Source: Oleiphilaceae bacterium (GTDB lineage: Bacteria; Pseudomonadota; Gammaproteobacteria; Pseudomonadales; Oleiphilaceae). From it: a stretch of DNA of 64,000 nucleotides. Both the position numbers and the translations under genes were made by a program. The stretch is taken from positions 124,001 through 188,000 of the forward strand of contig JAKVBL010000003.1 of the NCBI GenBank assembly GCA_022447365.1, given 5' to 3'. The notes beneath the pieces were generated by a model. It did not search any database and was not told the DNA's origin. It saw only the letters and a program-made list of their open reading frames with translations. This document shows positions 45,767 through 54,679 of this stretch, piece by piece (position 1 is the first letter of the stretch; each line of letters begins with the position of its first letter).

Positions 45767-46585
45767 TTATGGTTTTATGGTGTCGAGCATGCGCGACATC
45801 TTATCCATGACCGATGTCGCGCCAGTTTGACTCCATCCTCCGTCTACTGGGAGCACAACGCCTGAAATATACGAGGATTCTTCAGCGCATAGCATTCCAG
45901 CTGCATGGGCAATGTCGTGGAATTCACCAAGGCGTTTTAGCGGTACCGATTTTGCGACAGCAGCCTGTAAGTCGGGGGTTGGAGACAGGCGATCCATTCC
46001 TTCTGTGCCGGCGATCGGGCCAGGTACAATCGAATTGACGCGCACACCATCTTGCCCCCATTCCATACTTAGTGTTCGCGTCACCATGTCCACGCCTGCT
46101 TTGGCTGCACAAACATGTGCTTGATGAGCCATGGGAAGAAAGGCTTGCGGAGCAGAGATGTTAATCACGCTTGCGCCGGGTTTTTTGAGATAATTAAACC
46201 CAGCGCGCATAACGTGAAATGTACCTAGTAGGTCTATTTCAAGCACTGAGCGGATCGCATTAGGCGACATGTCGTTAACGCGAGCAGGGAAGTTTCCTGC
46301 TGCGCCTGAAATGAGGATATCAATGTCGCCACCTAAGAATTTACAAGCGCTTTCAAATCCGTCTTCAACTTGCTCGTAATCTCGGACGTCTAGTGTCACG
46401 CCGTTTGCAGAGGCGCCCAATGCTTTTAGTTCTGCGACTGCATTCGCTACTTTTTGTTCTTTGCGTGAGGCAACGACTACATTGGCTCCCCAGCGCGCGA
46501 AGCCGCTAGCTATTCCGAAGTTAATACCGCTCGTGCCGCCAACTACAAAGACGTTTTTTCTGATGAAGTTAAATGTGGTACTCAT
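45767..46585 (-). CDS. Short-chain dehydrogenase, 2,4-dienoyl-CoA-reductase (DECR2) type
   Basis: A 272-aa SDR enzyme. The cofactor motif GGTSGINFGIASGF is present. The usual catalytic Tyr of YxxxK is Val (HVCAAKAGVDM), and NSIVPGPIAGTEGMDRL follows; both features match peroxisomal-type 2,4-dienoyl-CoA reductases, in which that Tyr is not conserved. NADPH-dependent reduction of unsaturated acyl-CoA is therefore the best guess. It lies 27 bp after fumC, likely in the same Fur-controlled operon. Confidence 0.88.
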   Translation of the reverse strand: MSTTFNFIRKNVFVVGGTSGINFGIASGFARWGANVVVASRKEQKVANAVAELKALGASANGVTLDVRDYEQVEDGFESACKFLGGDIDILISGAAGNFPARVNDMSPNAIRSVLEIDLLGTFHVMRAGFNYLKKPGASVINISAPQAFLPMAHQAHVCAAKAGVDMVTRTLSMEWGQDGVRVNSIVPGPIAGTEGMDRLSPTPDLQAAVAKSVPLKRLGEFHDIAHAAGMLCAEESSYISGVVLPVDGGWSQTGATSVMDKMSRMLDTIKP

Positions 46586-46612
46586 TTTGTTTTCCTTTTC
46601 GGATGTTGTCTC

Positions 46613-47992
46613 TTAAAGGCCGCCCTGCGTCAGCTTGGCTGGGTCGAGTAATTTGCTCAACTCGTCAACGCTTAGTTCTGTGTTTTCTGCGGCAACGTCA
46701 ATGACTGGTCGGCCCTCTTTATATGCCTGTTTTGCGATTTCCGCTGCTTTTAGATAGCCAATGATGGGATTTAGAGCTGTCACTAAAATTGGGTTGCGTG
46801 ATAAGGCTTCGCTGAGTTTATCTTCGTTTACCTTGAAGCTAGCAATTGCTTTATCAGCAAGAAGGCGTGACACATTTGCCAGTAACTCAATGCTTTCTAA
46901 TAGATTATTCGCAACCAAGGGCAGCATGACGTTTAATTCGAAGTTTCCGGATTGTCCAGCCACGGTAATCGCCGTATCGTTACCGATTACTTGTGCAGCG
47001 ACCATTGCTGCGGCCTCAGGAATAACAGGGTTTACTTTGCCGGGCATGATCGAGCTGCCAGGCTGCAATGCTTCAAGTTCTATCTCGCCCAAGCCAGCAA
47101 GCGGACCTGAGTTCATCCAGCGTAGATCGTTCGCGATTTTAAGCAGAGAAACCGCAGTTGTTTTTAGTTGACCAGAAAGTGCAACTGCGATGTCTTGAGA
47201 GCCAATGTGGCTAAAGAAATTATCAGCAGGCGTAAATGCTATTCCAGTATCGTCACTTAGTATCTTGCTGAATTTAGCGGCGAACTCTGGGTGCGCGTTG
47301 ATACCTGTGCCGACGGCAGTTCCGCCTTGCGCAAGCGACTGCAAGCTAGGTTGAAGTTGGCGTAAGTGTAGGGTGTTTTGTTCAATTTGAGTTGCCCAGC
47401 TGTTTAAGCTTTGGCTCATGCGCATTGGCATTGCATCCATCAAATGGGTGCGACCTGTCTTAACGTATTGATCTACGCTCTTGGCTTTCTCTCTCGTGGT
47501 TTGAACAAGGTACTCTAAGGCAGGAAGGAGCTGTTCGTTTAGCTCGATAGCTGCACTGATATGAATCGTCGAAGGGATGATGTCGTTGCTGCTTTGACCG
47601 CAGTTAATGTGGTCATTAGCGCTAACGGAGTCTTTGTAGAGTTCGGTTGCCAATGTCGCAAGTACTTCGTTTGCGTTCATGTTTGAGCTTGTGCCAGAGC
47701 CCGTCTGATAAACATCAACAGGAAAGTGCTGCATTAAATCTTCGCTTGCTAAAAGCTTATCTGCCGCGTCGGAGATCGCCTTTGCCATGTCACTGGGGAT
47801 TTGTTCTAGTTCTCCATTCGCTTTGGCCGCCGCAGTTTTCGCTTTAACTAGTGATCGTATAAAGGCTTCGGGCATTCTCCTGCCACTTACTGGGAAGTTG
47901 TGCACAGCGCGTTGCGTTTGTGCTGCATAAAGTGCATTTTTGGGTACAGTTAGTTCACCCATACTGTCGCGTTCAGTTCTTGTTTCAGTCAT
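46613..47992 (-). CDS. fumC: Class II fumarate hydratase (iron-independent)
   Basis: Converts fumarate to malate without Fe-S cluster. TGSGTSSNMNANEV, SSNDIIPSTIHI, TGRTHLMDAMP and the signature GSSIMPGKVNPVIPE are complete, length 459 aa. Lying one base after the fagA-like gene and behind a Fur palindrome, it would replace the Fe-S fumarase when iron is scarce, as in the P. aeruginosa fagA-fumC operon. Confidence 0.97.
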   Translation of the reverse strand: MTETRTERDSMGELTVPKNALYAAQTQRAVHNFPVSGRRMPEAFIRSLVKAKTAAAKANGELEQIPSDMAKAISDAADKLLASEDLMQHFPVDVYQTGSGTSSNMNANEVLATLATELYKDSVSANDHINCGQSSNDIIPSTIHISAAIELNEQLLPALEYLVQTTREKAKSVDQYVKTGRTHLMDAMPMRMSQSLNSWATQIEQNTLHLRQLQPSLQSLAQGGTAVGTGINAHPEFAAKFSKILSDDTGIAFTPADNFFSHIGSQDIAVALSGQLKTTAVSLLKIANDLRWMNSGPLAGLGEIELEALQPGSSIMPGKVNPVIPEAAAMVAAQVIGNDTAITVAGQSGNFELNVMLPLVANNLLESIELLANVSRLLADKAIASFKVNEDKLSEALSRNPILVTALNPIIGYLKAAEIAKQAYKEGRPVIDVAAENTELSVDELSKLLDPAKLTQGGL

Positions 47993-47993
47993 G

Positions 47994-48440
47994 TTACTTC
48001 CTTAAATTTTCTAAAATATTATCGGTTTCTGATGCGGCCGATTGTTGGCTTATAAGTCCGGTTAAACTGGCGTTAAAATAGCTACTCATCAGTGCTAGTT
48101 CTGAAAACATTGTTTGTAAGCGTTGCTTGCTATCATCGTCATTACAGATTTTTTTTAAGTTAAAGAGAGGCTTATATATATGGTCAAGACAGGTGCAACG
48201 CCACTGTAGCGGCACTAGCTCGTCAAGAACGGCCTCTAGCAAACAGCGGAATTGGAGCTCAAGATAGGATTGTTGTTCTTTTATACAGCAAGTGCTGCAA
48301 ACGCCATGATAAAACCCTTGGTAGCAGCAACGGTCAATTGCAAGCCACTCATTAATCAGGGCGGGAGAATCTGGGCTGAGGCCGTATCTCACTTGTTTTC
48401 TCAGTTGTTGGGCGAGCAAAGGGGTAGCCGGTGTGACCAT
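47994..48440 (-). CDS. fagA: FagA-like, Fur-associated cysteine-rich protein
   Basis: A 148-aa protein with an unusual cysteine pattern: IDRCCYQGFYHGVCSTCCIKEQQ and LQWRCTCLDHIY. Its first-gene position in front of fumC and its Fur palindrome match fagA (Fur-associated gene) of P. aeruginosa. The function of FagA is unknown; the cysteine clusters suggest metal binding. Assignment is by context and resemblance. Confidence 0.75.
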   Translation of the reverse strand: MVTPATPLLAQQLRKQVRYGLSPDSPALINEWLAIDRCCYQGFYHGVCSTCCIKEQQSYLELQFRCLLEAVLDELVPLQWRCTCLDHIYKPLFNLKKICNDDDSKQRLQTMFSELALMSSYFNASLTGLISQQSAASETDNILENLRK

Positions 48441-48466
48441 TTATTTGACCCAAATTATTTAATTAA

Positions 48467-48495
48467 ATGTTAATGATAATAATTATCATTAACAT
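48467..48495. promoter_or_regulatory. Fur box, 29-bp palindrome
   Basis: Fourteen bases on each side of 48481 are perfect reverse complements and contain TAATGATAATAATTATCATT, a textbook Fur site. It lies 27 bp upstream of the fagA-like start on the minus strand. Confidence 0.93.
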
Positions 48496-48642
48496 TGCAA
48501 GTTCAGTTTAGCATTGAGTCAAAATAGATATTGCGTTTTAACGCAATTAATTCCCCCTCGATTAAGAGATGAACTTCGTTATGGGTGTGGATATAATGCG
48601 CGCCTGTTATGTATGTAGTTTTGAGCATCTGGATGAGTAAGT

Positions 48643-49251
48643 ATGACCACTGACGCTTTAGCCGAAATTCATGAATTTCTTGGGTGTGAAACACCGGATC
48701 TATGGATTACAAACGCATTGGTCAATCAGGATATCATGCTGATTGATCACGCCCATTGTGAAAAGAAAGCGGCAATGACGGCCTTGAACAACATTCATCG
48801 TTACCCTGATGACAACGAACTGCTGAATAAGATGTCGCGATTAGCGCGCGAAGAACTTCGTCATTTTGAACAAGTGCTAAAGATTATTAAAAAGCGCGGC
48901 CTGATCTACGGCAAGCTATCTGCTTCGCGTTATGCAAACGGCTTACGTGATCATATGCGTAAGACGGAAACGGAAAAGCTAGTAGATGTTCTTATTATTG
49001 GCGCATTCATCGAAGCCCGTTCATGTGAGCGTTTTGCCAAACTTGCGCCGTTCTTAGATGAAGAGCTTAAAGATTTCTATGAGTCTCTATTGAAGTCTGA
49101 GGCCCGTCACTACCAAGACTATTTAAAACTTGCGACCAAGTATGCAGGTGAAGATATTTCAGAACGCGTGGCAGAATTCAAAGTCATCGAAGCGGCGTTG
49201 ATAGAAGAGCCTGATACGGAGTTTCGTTTTCATAGCGGGCCAGTGCACTAA
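48643..49251 (+). CDS. miaE: tRNA 2-methylthio-N6-isopentenyladenosine(37) hydroxylase MiaE
   Basis: Diiron monooxygenase that hydroxylates ms2i6A37 in tRNAs reading UNN codons. The ligands lie in HAHCEKKAAM, EELRHFEQVL, IEARSCERF and SEARHYQDYL. Length is 202 aa, typical of the longer bacterial MiaE. It is divergent from the fagA operon, so the Fur palindrome sits upstream of both genes, though about 150 bp from miaE. Confidence 0.95.
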   Translation: MTTDALAEIHEFLGCETPDLWITNALVNQDIMLIDHAHCEKKAAMTALNNIHRYPDDNELLNKMSRLAREELRHFEQVLKIIKKRGLIYGKLSASRYANGLRDHMRKTETEKLVDVLIIGAFIEARSCERFAKLAPFLDEELKDFYESLLKSEARHYQDYLKLATKYAGEDISERVAEFKVIEAALIEEPDTEFRFHSGPVH

Positions 49252-49466
49252 ACAATAGACCTTATTGTCTTCCTCCTAGAAACCTTCTTTTAGTCCTCTT
49301 GACCGGTTCTGCCTCTTGCTCTATAAATTCCTTGCTGGAAATTAGGTTTTTATATTCTTTCCTTTAAGGAATATTTGTTAGTCCTTTTTATCATTATTTT
49401 TCTCGGTATCGCGTCCTTACACTGAGCTCAAGTTGTTAAGAAACGCAGACTTCAGTGGAGAAAAAT

Positions 49467-50675
49467 ATGAATGAAACAACACTCGTAAGTAAGAATCTTT
49501 TTGGGTTGGCTATGCTCTCTTTGGCGGCATCAAATGTTTATGCCGTCGGCCTACAGGTAACACCTGGGACAGCTGCTTTTGGTGCGGCAGGAGTAGGACA
49601 AGCGGCTCACGCTTGAGACGCGATGGCTTCTTGGTCAAACTCGGCGAATATGACACAACTAGAAGGTAATCAGGGTGCTGTTGGTGTTGTCGCAGCTGAA
49701 ACTGATATTAACTTTGAAGCAGAACAACCTAAGGTCGGCTCCGCAAAGAAGGACGGTGGGGATGCCGGCGGGGTTGTTCACATACCATGAGCAGCGTACG
49801 TGCATAGTTTGTCTGATGACCTCAAAGTAGGGGTGTCTTTGATGGTGCATTACGGAAACAGTATTGATTATGCCGATGATTGGGCTGGTGCGAATGTCGC
49901 GAAGTCTGCCAGCATGGAGTCAATTCAGGTGCAGCCATCCGTTGCCTATCGTGTAACAGATAGTTTGTCATTGGGCGCAGGTATTAACGCAAACTATATC
50001 AAGGCTGAGCAAGAGCTAACGGTAATGGGGCAAGATCTTGGCTTAGATGCAGATGATGTCGCGTATGGCTGGACAGCCGGCGCAACGTGGGATCTTAATC
50101 AGTCGAATCGTCTTGGATTGGTATATCGCTCAGAGGTCAATGCAGATCTAGAAGGAGATGACAGCCTCAACGGTACAAGCGACTATGCCTCTTTGAACTG
50201 GGATAACCCGGCGACAGTCATGTTGAGTGGTTATCACCAAGTCAGTGATAACTCAGCATTTGTATGGGATGTGGGTCGTGTGCTCTACAGCTCTTTTGAA
50301 ACTACCACTATTTACTCTGAGCTTTTAGGTATGGAGCTAGATATAGATCGTCATTGGCAAGACGCCAATCGATATGCAGTTGGTTGGGAATATGCCTTGA
50401 ATTCCGATTGGACCTTACAAACAGGATTTTCTTTAGATGAGAGCCCTCTGGATGACCAGCACTGTTCTGCCGATATGCCGCTTGATGAGATCAAACGCTA
50501 TACCATTGGTGCGCTCTATAGAGCAACTCCAGAGTTAGATGTGGCATTCGGTCTAGAGTATGCCGATTTGGGAACGCCGAGCGTTGCGCATGAGTCAGGC
50601 TTGTTGGCGAGACCTGCAGGCGAGTACAACAATTCAGCAGTCGCTGGAGCGGTGTCAATGAATTATAAGTTTTAA
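49467..50675 (+). pseudogene. FadL/OmpP1-family outer-membrane transporter with two in-frame TGA codons
   Basis: A signal peptide (to about residue 26, VYA-V) and VTPGTAAFGAAGVGQAAHA begin a FadL/TodX barrel for long-chain fatty acids or hydrocarbons. Codon 50 (49614-49616) and codon 108 (49788-49790) are TGA. Apart from these, one frame stays open for about 400 codons to a proper C-terminal ...AVSMNYKF with terminal Phe. Family alignment suggests Gly or an acidic residue at these points (GGA to TGA is one change). The region after the second stop is the longest ORF (ATG 49800), but lacks an export signal. Recently inactivated gene is the best reading. Confidence 0.82.
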
Positions 50676-50699
50676 GCATAAATATGACCGAGGGGTTTT

Positions 50700-51632
50700 A
50701 TGAAGTTAGAGAATCTAGCTCGTTGCGATATTAAGTTGTTGGTTGCCTTACAAGTTTTACTTGAAGAGGAGAGCGTGTCTCGCGCCGCTGAGCGCTTGCA
50801 CGTTACACAATCTGCAATGAGTAAGATGCTCACCCGTTTGTCGGACTTATTTGGCGAAGAACTGTTTTTTCGTGGTACGCAGGGAATTCGCGCAACCGAA
50901 AGGGCGCTTGAATTGCAAACACCTTTAAGAGAATTGCTTGAGCAACTAGGCCGACTTGTATCACCACCGGAGTTTGTTGTGAGTGATTGCGATCGAACCT
51001 TCAGGATCTCTTTGTTAGATAATGTCGCGGCACGCTTATGCCCGCCCTTGTTGGCGCGCATAGCAGATGAAGCACCCAAAGTGAACATTGAAATGAAGCC
51101 TTGGGGGAAAACAAGTTTTGATGATATGGCTAATGGGCAGCTTGATCTTGCACTTAATGTGGTTGAGGTCGATAAGGCGAATTTTTATCAACAAGTCCTT
51201 AAAGAAATTGATCTCTGTGTTTTGATGAATGTTCGCCACCCTTTGGCAAATAAAAAGCGTTTGTCACTCGATGAATATGTGTCTTACCCCTATATCAAAA
51301 TCATCGTGCCAGAATTCAACGAGAACCATGTGAAGGATGAGCCTATTTTATTTAAACATGGTTTGTCGCGCCGTGTGGCTTTTAAAACAAGCAATATGCA
51401 CACGGCAATGTCATGCCTAACTACCACAGATTATCTGATGCTTGGTGGGTCTGCAATGAGCGCACAAGCGTTAGCTGAACAAGGTTTAACGAGCGCTTTG
51501 TTGCCAGAAGAAATAGAGTTTCCACTTTTTAATTACAAGATGATTTGGCATCAACGGCAAAACAAGCCTGCAGAACACCAATGGTTTCGCTCTTTGGTAT
51601 TGCGTGAGTTGATGGCGCTGGCACAAAAATAA
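50700..51632 (+). CDS. LysR-family transcriptional regulator
   Basis: A 310-aa LysR protein with helix-turn-helix ESVSRAAERLHVTQSAMSKMLTRL (about 22-45) and a full effector domain. The N-terminus LARCDIKLLVALQVLLEE is of the NodD/NahR/PcpR-like subgroup that often responds to aromatic or lipid-derived ligands. It lies between two broken genes on the same strand and is itself intact. Its targets may have been the flanking FadL gene. Confidence 0.92.
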   Translation: MKLENLARCDIKLLVALQVLLEEESVSRAAERLHVTQSAMSKMLTRLSDLFGEELFFRGTQGIRATERALELQTPLRELLEQLGRLVSPPEFVVSDCDRTFRISLLDNVAARLCPPLLARIADEAPKVNIEMKPWGKTSFDDMANGQLDLALNVVEVDKANFYQQVLKEIDLCVLMNVRHPLANKKRLSLDEYVSYPYIKIIVPEFNENHVKDEPILFKHGLSRRVAFKTSNMHTAMSCLTTTDYLMLGGSAMSAQALAEQGLTSALLPEEIEFPLFNYKMIWHQRQNKPAEHQWFRSLVLRELMALAQK

Positions 51633-51656
51633 ATATAGAAGTGAGTAAGGAATACT

Positions 51657-52214
51657 ATGAATAGATTTGGCGCAGTACTGTCGTTTTTTATGTTGATGAC
51701 AGGTGTTGTATACGCAGATTCAAGCACATCTAAACCGTCTATTAACGTCGGCGCTCAAACCCTTCAGCTGTAAAGCAGTGGCATGCGAACTCGTATGTTC
51801 ATAGATTTATATGTAGGAAGCTTGTATCTCTCTAGTAGCTCTGAGCAGGCGAGTAATATTGTTGAAGACAATGCTCCTATGGCAATTTGTTTAGAAATTG
51901 AATCAAGCTTAATTAGTAGTGACAAGCTTCAAGAAGCGACCCGTGAAGGCTTTGAGCAATCAATTGGTGATATCTCTGCTATGGAGCCAAGAATTGAACA
52001 ACTTCTCTCAGCCTTTGATGAGCCTATTGATGTTAGCGATACCTTCTTATTGTCTTGGGACCCTGCAAAGTCAGTCATTCAGTTACATCGTAATAACTTT
52101 GTTATTTCAGAGGTGCCGGGTTTAGATTTTAAACAAGCATTATTTGGTATTTGGTTGGGCGATTCGCCCGTTCAAGGTTCGTTGAAAAATGAGATGCCTG
52201 GCTTGTCATCTTAA
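51657..52214 (+). pseudogene. Chalcone-isomerase-like exported protein with premature TAA
   Basis: From ATG 51657 a signal peptide (MNRFGAVLSFFMLMTGVVYA) leads to VGAQTLQL, then TAA at 51771-51773, and the same frame continues SSGMRTRMFIDLYVGSLYL to a normal end at 52214. The motif is that of the chalcone-isomerase-like periplasmic family (GxGLRxxxFxxVYVxALYL). One nonsense codon, no frameshift. A truncated product could start at ATG 51783 but would lack the signal. Only 24 bp after the LysR gene. Confidence 0.75.
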
Positions 52215-52329
52215 TTCCTCTCGTTTTATCTCGGCACGGCACTAGGTTTTGAGTCTTCCTAGTGGCCAGTGCCTTTTTCTTTCTGGCACACTAGTCTCTC
52301 GTGTAAATTGATTGTTGGGTGAGAGCATT

Positions 52330-52761
52330 ATGTGGCTTCAACGTACGATTCGGCTAAAAGCGCAAAAAAGAGGCTTTTATCTCGTTACGGATGAGATTGT
52401 TCAGCAAGTACCTGAGATAGCAAACTTCGAAGTCGGGCTTGCACACTTATTCATCAAACATTCTTCTGCGTCTTTATGCATTAATGAAAATGCAGATCCG
52501 AGTGTGCGCAGAGACATGGAACGTTACTTCTTAAAGCTTGTTCCCGACGTGGGGCAGGGGAGTTTTGTTTATGAGCACGACTACGAAGGTGCTGACGATA
52601 TGCCAGCACATATTAAGTCGGTCATGCTTGGATCTTCTCTAACGATTCCGATCAATAATGGGCGTCTTGCTCTAGGCACATGGCAAGGTATTTATCTTGG
52701 TGAACACCGTATTTCAGGCGGACCGAGAACGCTCATCATGACCCTGCAAGGTGACTCTTAA
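52330..52761 (+). CDS. YjbQ-family (UPF0047) protein
   Basis: A 143-aa protein of the YjbQ family, reported to have secondary thiamine-phosphate synthase activity. [45 protein letters not shown] and [12 protein letters not shown] are the conserved blocks, including the His cluster. The start is ATG 52330 (MWLQRTIRL, as in homologues); an upstream TTG is in frame but unnecessary. It is convergent with the ABC transporter gene, overlapping it by 4 bp. Confidence 0.93.
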   Translation: MWLQRTIRLKAQKRGFYLVTDEIVQQVPEIANFEVGLAHLFIKHSSASLCINENADPSVRRDMERYFLKLVPDVGQGSFVYEHDYEGADDMPAHIKSVMLGSSLTIPINNGRLALGTWQGIYLGEHRISGGPRTLIMTLQGDS

Positions 52762-54584
52762 TCGCCAATAAATCCGCCAGATTGACGTTGCCATAACTGA
52801 GCATAAATGCCATTTTTGGCAATCAGCTCTAGGTGCGATCCTTCTTCAACAATACGCCCTTCATCTAGCACGATTAAGCGATCCATCGCAGCGATTGTTG
52901 ATAAACGATGCGCGATCGCAATAACGGTTTTACCTTCCATTAATTTATAGAGGCTTTCTTGAATCGCAGCTTCGACTTCAGAGTCGAGTGCAGATGTCGC
53001 CTCATCTAAGACAAGAATCGGTGCATCTTTTAATAAGACGCGTGCGATCGCAATACGCTGACGCTGACCACCACTCAGTTTTACACCACGCTCGCCCACG
53101 TGGGCTTCGTAACCGGCGCGGCCTTTGACATCACTAAGGTTTTGAATGAACTGATGCGCTTCGGCTTGCTCTGCCGCCGCAATCACCTGTTCTACAGTCG
53201 CCTCGGGTTGGCCGTAGGCAATGTTGTCGCGCACAGAGCGATGCATGAGCGAGGTATCTTGTGTTACCACACCTATTTGCGCCCTAAGGCTTTCTTGTTG
53301 AACCGCACTAACGTTTTGCCCATCGACAAGAATTTCTCCTTTCTGAATATCGTGAAAACGCAGCAGAAGATTGATGAGTGTTGATTTACCAGCACCAGAA
53401 CGACCAACGAGTCCGATTTTCTCTCCCGCTTTAATTCGCAGAGATAAATCTTTAAGCACTGATTCACCGGCATTGTATTCAAAACTGACCTGATTAAAGT
53501 CAATTTGGCCCTTAGCCATCGCAAGCGCGTTTGCATTGTTTTTGTCTTGAATTAGTTTGGGCTGTGAGATGGTATTGATGCCGTCTTGCACCGATCCGAT
53601 ATTCTCAAACAATGCCGACACTTCCCACATAATCCACTGCGACATGCCGTTCAAACGCAAGGCTAAACCAATGGCCACTGCAATCGCACCTGTGCTCACC
53701 GCATCAACGGACCAAAGATAAATGGATAAGGTCGCCACCGAAAACAGCAGCAGTGAATTCAGGAACCATACGCTGACATTTAGCTTGGTGACTAAACGCA
53801 TCTGTGGGTAAACGGTTTGAAGAAAACCATCCATCGATTCGCGTGCATAGTCAGCCTCGCGGTTTGAATGGCTGAATAGCTTAACCGTTGAAATATTAGT
53901 GTAGGTATCAACGATGCTGCCGGTCATGGCAGAGCGAGCATCAGCCTGTAAGGTAGAAATTTGTCTTAGTTGAGGAATAAACAGACAAAGTACTCCAACG
54001 TATGAAGCAAACCAAAGTAAAAGAGGGATGCTTAGCGTCGGGTCATTCATGGCGAGCACACTGACCATGCCAATAAAATAAACGCTTACATAGAGCAAGA
54101 CATCGAGCATCTTCATCACAGCTTCGCGCACGGATAACGCTGTCTGCATGACTTTTGTGGCAATTCGTCCAGCAAACTCATCTTGGAAAAAGCCAAGGCT
54201 TTGTCCAAGCAAATAGCGGTGTGCATTCCAACGAATGCGCATAGGATAGTTGCCAAGCAAGGCTTGATGAATCACGCTAGAGTGAAGAAGAACGGTGATC
54301 GGTAAAACCAAAAGAACAATGACGCCATATCCCGTTAGGGTAGAAGAGTGTTCTTCCCAGAGAGTAGCCGGTTTGCTTGCCGTTAGTAGGTCGACGAGCT
54401 CGCCCAAGAAACGAAACAGACTGACTTCCATTACCGCAATGCATGCCGTTAGACATGCCATTATTAAAAGATGCGGAATGACACCACGTGTATAGTGAAT
54501 GCAAAACGCAACAAGACCTTTGGGTGGTGTTGTTGGTGTGTCAACAGGGAAGGGCTTAACGAGCTGTTCAAAAAAACGAAACAT
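52758..54584 (-). CDS. ABC exporter half-transporter (fused permease/ATPase)
   Basis: A 608-aa protein with an N-terminal six-helix ABC membrane domain (about 25-320) and a nucleotide-binding domain. Walker A is [12 protein letters not shown], the signature [13 protein letters not shown], Walker [13 protein letters not shown] and the switch HRLS. It belongs to the MsbA/multidrug-lipid exporter group. The substrate is unknown. I take ATG 54584 as start; the TTG one codon upstream is also in frame. Confidence 0.93.
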   Translation of the reverse strand: MFRFFEQLVKPFPVDTPTTPPKGLVAFCIHYTRGVIPHLLIMACLTACIAVMEVSLFRFLGELVDLLTASKPATLWEEHSSTLTGYGVIVLLVLPITVLLHSSVIHQALLGNYPMRIRWNAHRYLLGQSLGFFQDEFAGRIATKVMQTALSVREAVMKMLDVLLYVSVYFIGMVSVLAMNDPTLSIPLLLWFASYVGVLCLFIPQLRQISTLQADARSAMTGSIVDTYTNISTVKLFSHSNREADYARESMDGFLQTVYPQMRLVTKLNVSVWFLNSLLLFSVATLSIYLWSVDAVSTGAIAVAIGLALRLNGMSQWIMWEVSALFENIGSVQDGINTISQPKLIQDKNNANALAMAKGQIDFNQVSFEYNAGESVLKDLSLRIKAGEKIGLVGRSGAGKSTLINLLLRFHDIQKGEILVDGQNVSAVQQESLRAQIGVVTQDTSLMHRSVRDNIAYGQPEATVEQVIAAAEQAEAHQFIQNLSDVKGRAGYEAHVGERGVKLSGGQRQRIAIARVLLKDAPILVLDEATSALDSEVEAAIQESLYKLMEGKTVIAIAHRLSTIAAMDRLIVLDEGRIVEEGSHLELIAKNGIYAQLWQRQSGGFIGD

Positions 54585-54679
54585 CAAAAATAATTCAATT
54601 ACGTAAGTTATGGTTGGCGTTGGCTAGTATAGTCTTTTGTTCAACTATACTCACTTAAAGATCTTTGGAGACGTAGTAG

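Noticed and set aside
46761-47171. 136-codon plus-strand frame inside fumC
   Set aside because: Shadow of the fumC coding sequence with no domain or start signal.
49614-49616. TGA read as selenocysteine in the FadL-like gene
   Set aside because: No hairpin like a bacterial SECIS is visible just after it, FadL proteins are not selenoproteins, and a second TGA occurs 58 codons later. Nonsense mutation is simpler.
49614-52214. Genome-wide stop-codon reassignment as explanation for the in-frame stops
   Set aside because: TGA and TAA end many intact genes in this window, and one lesion is TGA while the other is TAA.
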